DNA from: Akkermansiaceae bacterium UBA1506
Lineage (GTDB): Bacteria; Verrucomicrobiota; Verrucomicrobiia; Verrucomicrobiales; DEV007
Assembly: GCA_002323995.1 (NCBI GenBank)
Contig: DCQY01000004.1
Span: 76,264-101,699 of the forward strand
Direction: 5' to 3'
Length of the DNA: 25,436 nt
Shown: one piece after another, positions 24,562 through 25,436 of the stretch
Position numbering within the stretch: the first letter of the stretch is position 1
Layout of the letters: the number at the start of each line of letters is the position of its first letter
Program-made: the position numbers and the translations under genes
The notes under the pieces: model-generated
Told to the model about the DNA's origin: nothing
Seen by the model: the letters and a program-made list of their open reading frames with translations, nothing else
Database searches by the model: none

Positions 24562-25436
24562 ATGATATTCCGATCTTTTTTAAGTCTACTGATGACATTG
24601 GCTGCGATATCCACGGCGGCGGATAAGCCTAATGTATTGTTTCTTGCGGTCGACGATATGAATGACTGGCTGGGCTGTCTTGATACGACGCCCCGTGCAA
24701 TCACACCCAATATCGACCGATTGGCAGGGCGTGGTTTGAATTTTACCAATGCGCATACCGCAGGTGTTTTTTGCGCTCCTTCCCGAGCTGCAATTTTTTC
24801 GGGTCAGTTCGCCTCAACAACCGGATGCTACACGACAGCGACTTACTTTGTGGATCATCCTGATATTGTCCCGTTACAGTCTAGCTTTGCGCGAGCTGGA
24901 TACAACACTTACGGCGCCGGAAAGCTGTTTCACCATCCAGCCGGGGCTATTGACGTGCGTGACTGGACTGAGTTTTTCCTGAGAAACCAGGTTCAAAGGG
25001 AGACCGGGTGGCCGCTCAATAGTTGGAGCGAGGAAACACCTTTTCCAGATCCGTTCCCGGCCAGTGTCTACAATCGTGATGAGGAAGTGACCGGAGGACT
25101 GTTTCTCGAATGGGGAGCGATTCCTGACGAGAAAGAAGAGATGATGGCTGATACTCAACGCATCAACTGGGCCGTGGAACAACTCCAGAAGAAACACGAA
25201 AAACCGTTCTTTCTTGCATGTGGCATTTACGCCCCTCACTTTCCCAACTACTGCCCGAAGAAGTATTTCGATCTCTACAATATCGAAGAAATTGAGACGC
25301 CTCCATACAAGGTCGATGACCTCGATGACCTGCCGGAAAAGATTAAGAAAATTAAAACGAATCGTTCTCGGATTCACCAGCGCCTTGAATCCCTCGATGC
25401 GGTCGAAGATGCGATTTTGGGATATCTCGCTTGCAT
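24562..25436 (+). CDS. Iduronate-2-sulfatase-like S1 sulfatase, 3' end outside window
   Basis: Open from the ATG at 24562 to the window end (291 codons visible, family length near 480-500). An in-frame stop at 24532-24534 rules out a longer start. The signal peptide is MIFRSFLSLLMTLAAISTAA. Motifs: VDDMNDWLGC for metal binding, canonical CAPSR with C71 (bases 24772-24774), GKLFHHP in the K-x-x-H arrangement of this branch, RINWAVEQLQ and GIYAPHFPNYCPKKYFDLY, all typical of iduronate-2-sulfatase-like proteins (S1_7-like) and similar to the gene at 7652. The C-terminal metal pair lies outside the window. Its separate position, 7 kb beyond the main sulfatase run, suggests it starts another sulfatase unit. 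Confidence 0.93.
   Translation, partial: MIFRSFLSLLMTLAAISTAADKPNVLFLAVDDMNDWLGCLDTTPRAITPNIDRLAGRGLNFTNAHTAGVFCAPSRAAIFSGQFASTTGCYTTATYFVDHPDIVPLQSSFARAGYNTYGAGKLFHHPAGAIDVRDWTEFFLRNQVQRETGWPLNSWSEETPFPDPFPASVYNRDEEVTGGLFLEWGAIPDEKEEMMADTQRINWAVEQLQKKHEKPFFLACGIYAPHFPNYCPKKYFDLYNIEEIETPPYKVDDLDDLPEKIKKIKTNRSRIHQRLESLDAVEDAILGYLAC

Noticed and set aside
1..25436. CRISPR arrays, insertion sequences, tRNA or rRNA genes
   Set aside because: No regularly spaced repeats, transposase-like proteins, terminal inverted repeats or RNA gene signatures were seen by eye; tRNA and covariance-model scans could not be run.

Overview
The window is about 25.4 kb of bacterial DNA that looks like the genome of a marine Verrucomicrobiota or close PVC relative. 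This is inferred from gene content: dense arrays of secreted S1 sulfatases, ThuA-like and PQQ-propeller proteins, weak Shine-Dalgarno sequences, and no SusC/SusD pair. No rRNA or tRNA is visible to fix the taxonomy.

Region 1 (1-17305, all on +) is a tightly spaced run of nine S1-family sulfatases, the first cut by the window edge. It also holds one five-bladed beta-propeller glycosidase-like protein (GH43/GH117-like, second gene) and ends with a polysaccharide-lyase-14-like protein. Nearly every complete product starts with a signal peptide. The sulfatases fall into several types: arylsulfatase A-like, N-acetylgalactosamine-6-sulfatase/S1_16-like with extra C-terminal modules, iduronate-2-sulfatase-like, and two N-sulfoglucosamine-sulfohydrolase-like. 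The set reads as a desulfation and cleavage locus for a complex sulfated, probably uronic-acid-containing polysaccharide. No transporter, regulator or formylglycine-generating enzyme is present.

Region 2 (17318-20668) holds a secreted PQQ-like beta-propeller protein (-), an unrecognised secreted protein (+) and a ThuA-like protein (-).

Region 3 (20983-22882) is a small metal/redox neighbourhood. It contains a COG0523/CobW GTPase that lacks the usual CxCC motif, a small FmdB-like protein whose zinc-ribbon cysteines are gone but which has a Cys-Cys-rich tail, and, convergent to them, an ArsC-family protein. That ArsC frame contains an in-frame TGA exactly where the catalytic Cys12 should be. 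A 7-bp hairpin with a GGUC loop begins 17 nt after the TGA. I read this gene as a selenocysteine-containing ArsC-like selenoprotein, which normal gene calling would truncate to a version without its active site. This is the most notable item in the window.

Region 4 (23027-25436) has a second PQQ-like propeller protein (-) and, divergent from it, a tenth sulfatase (iduronate-2-sulfatase-like) cut by the window end.
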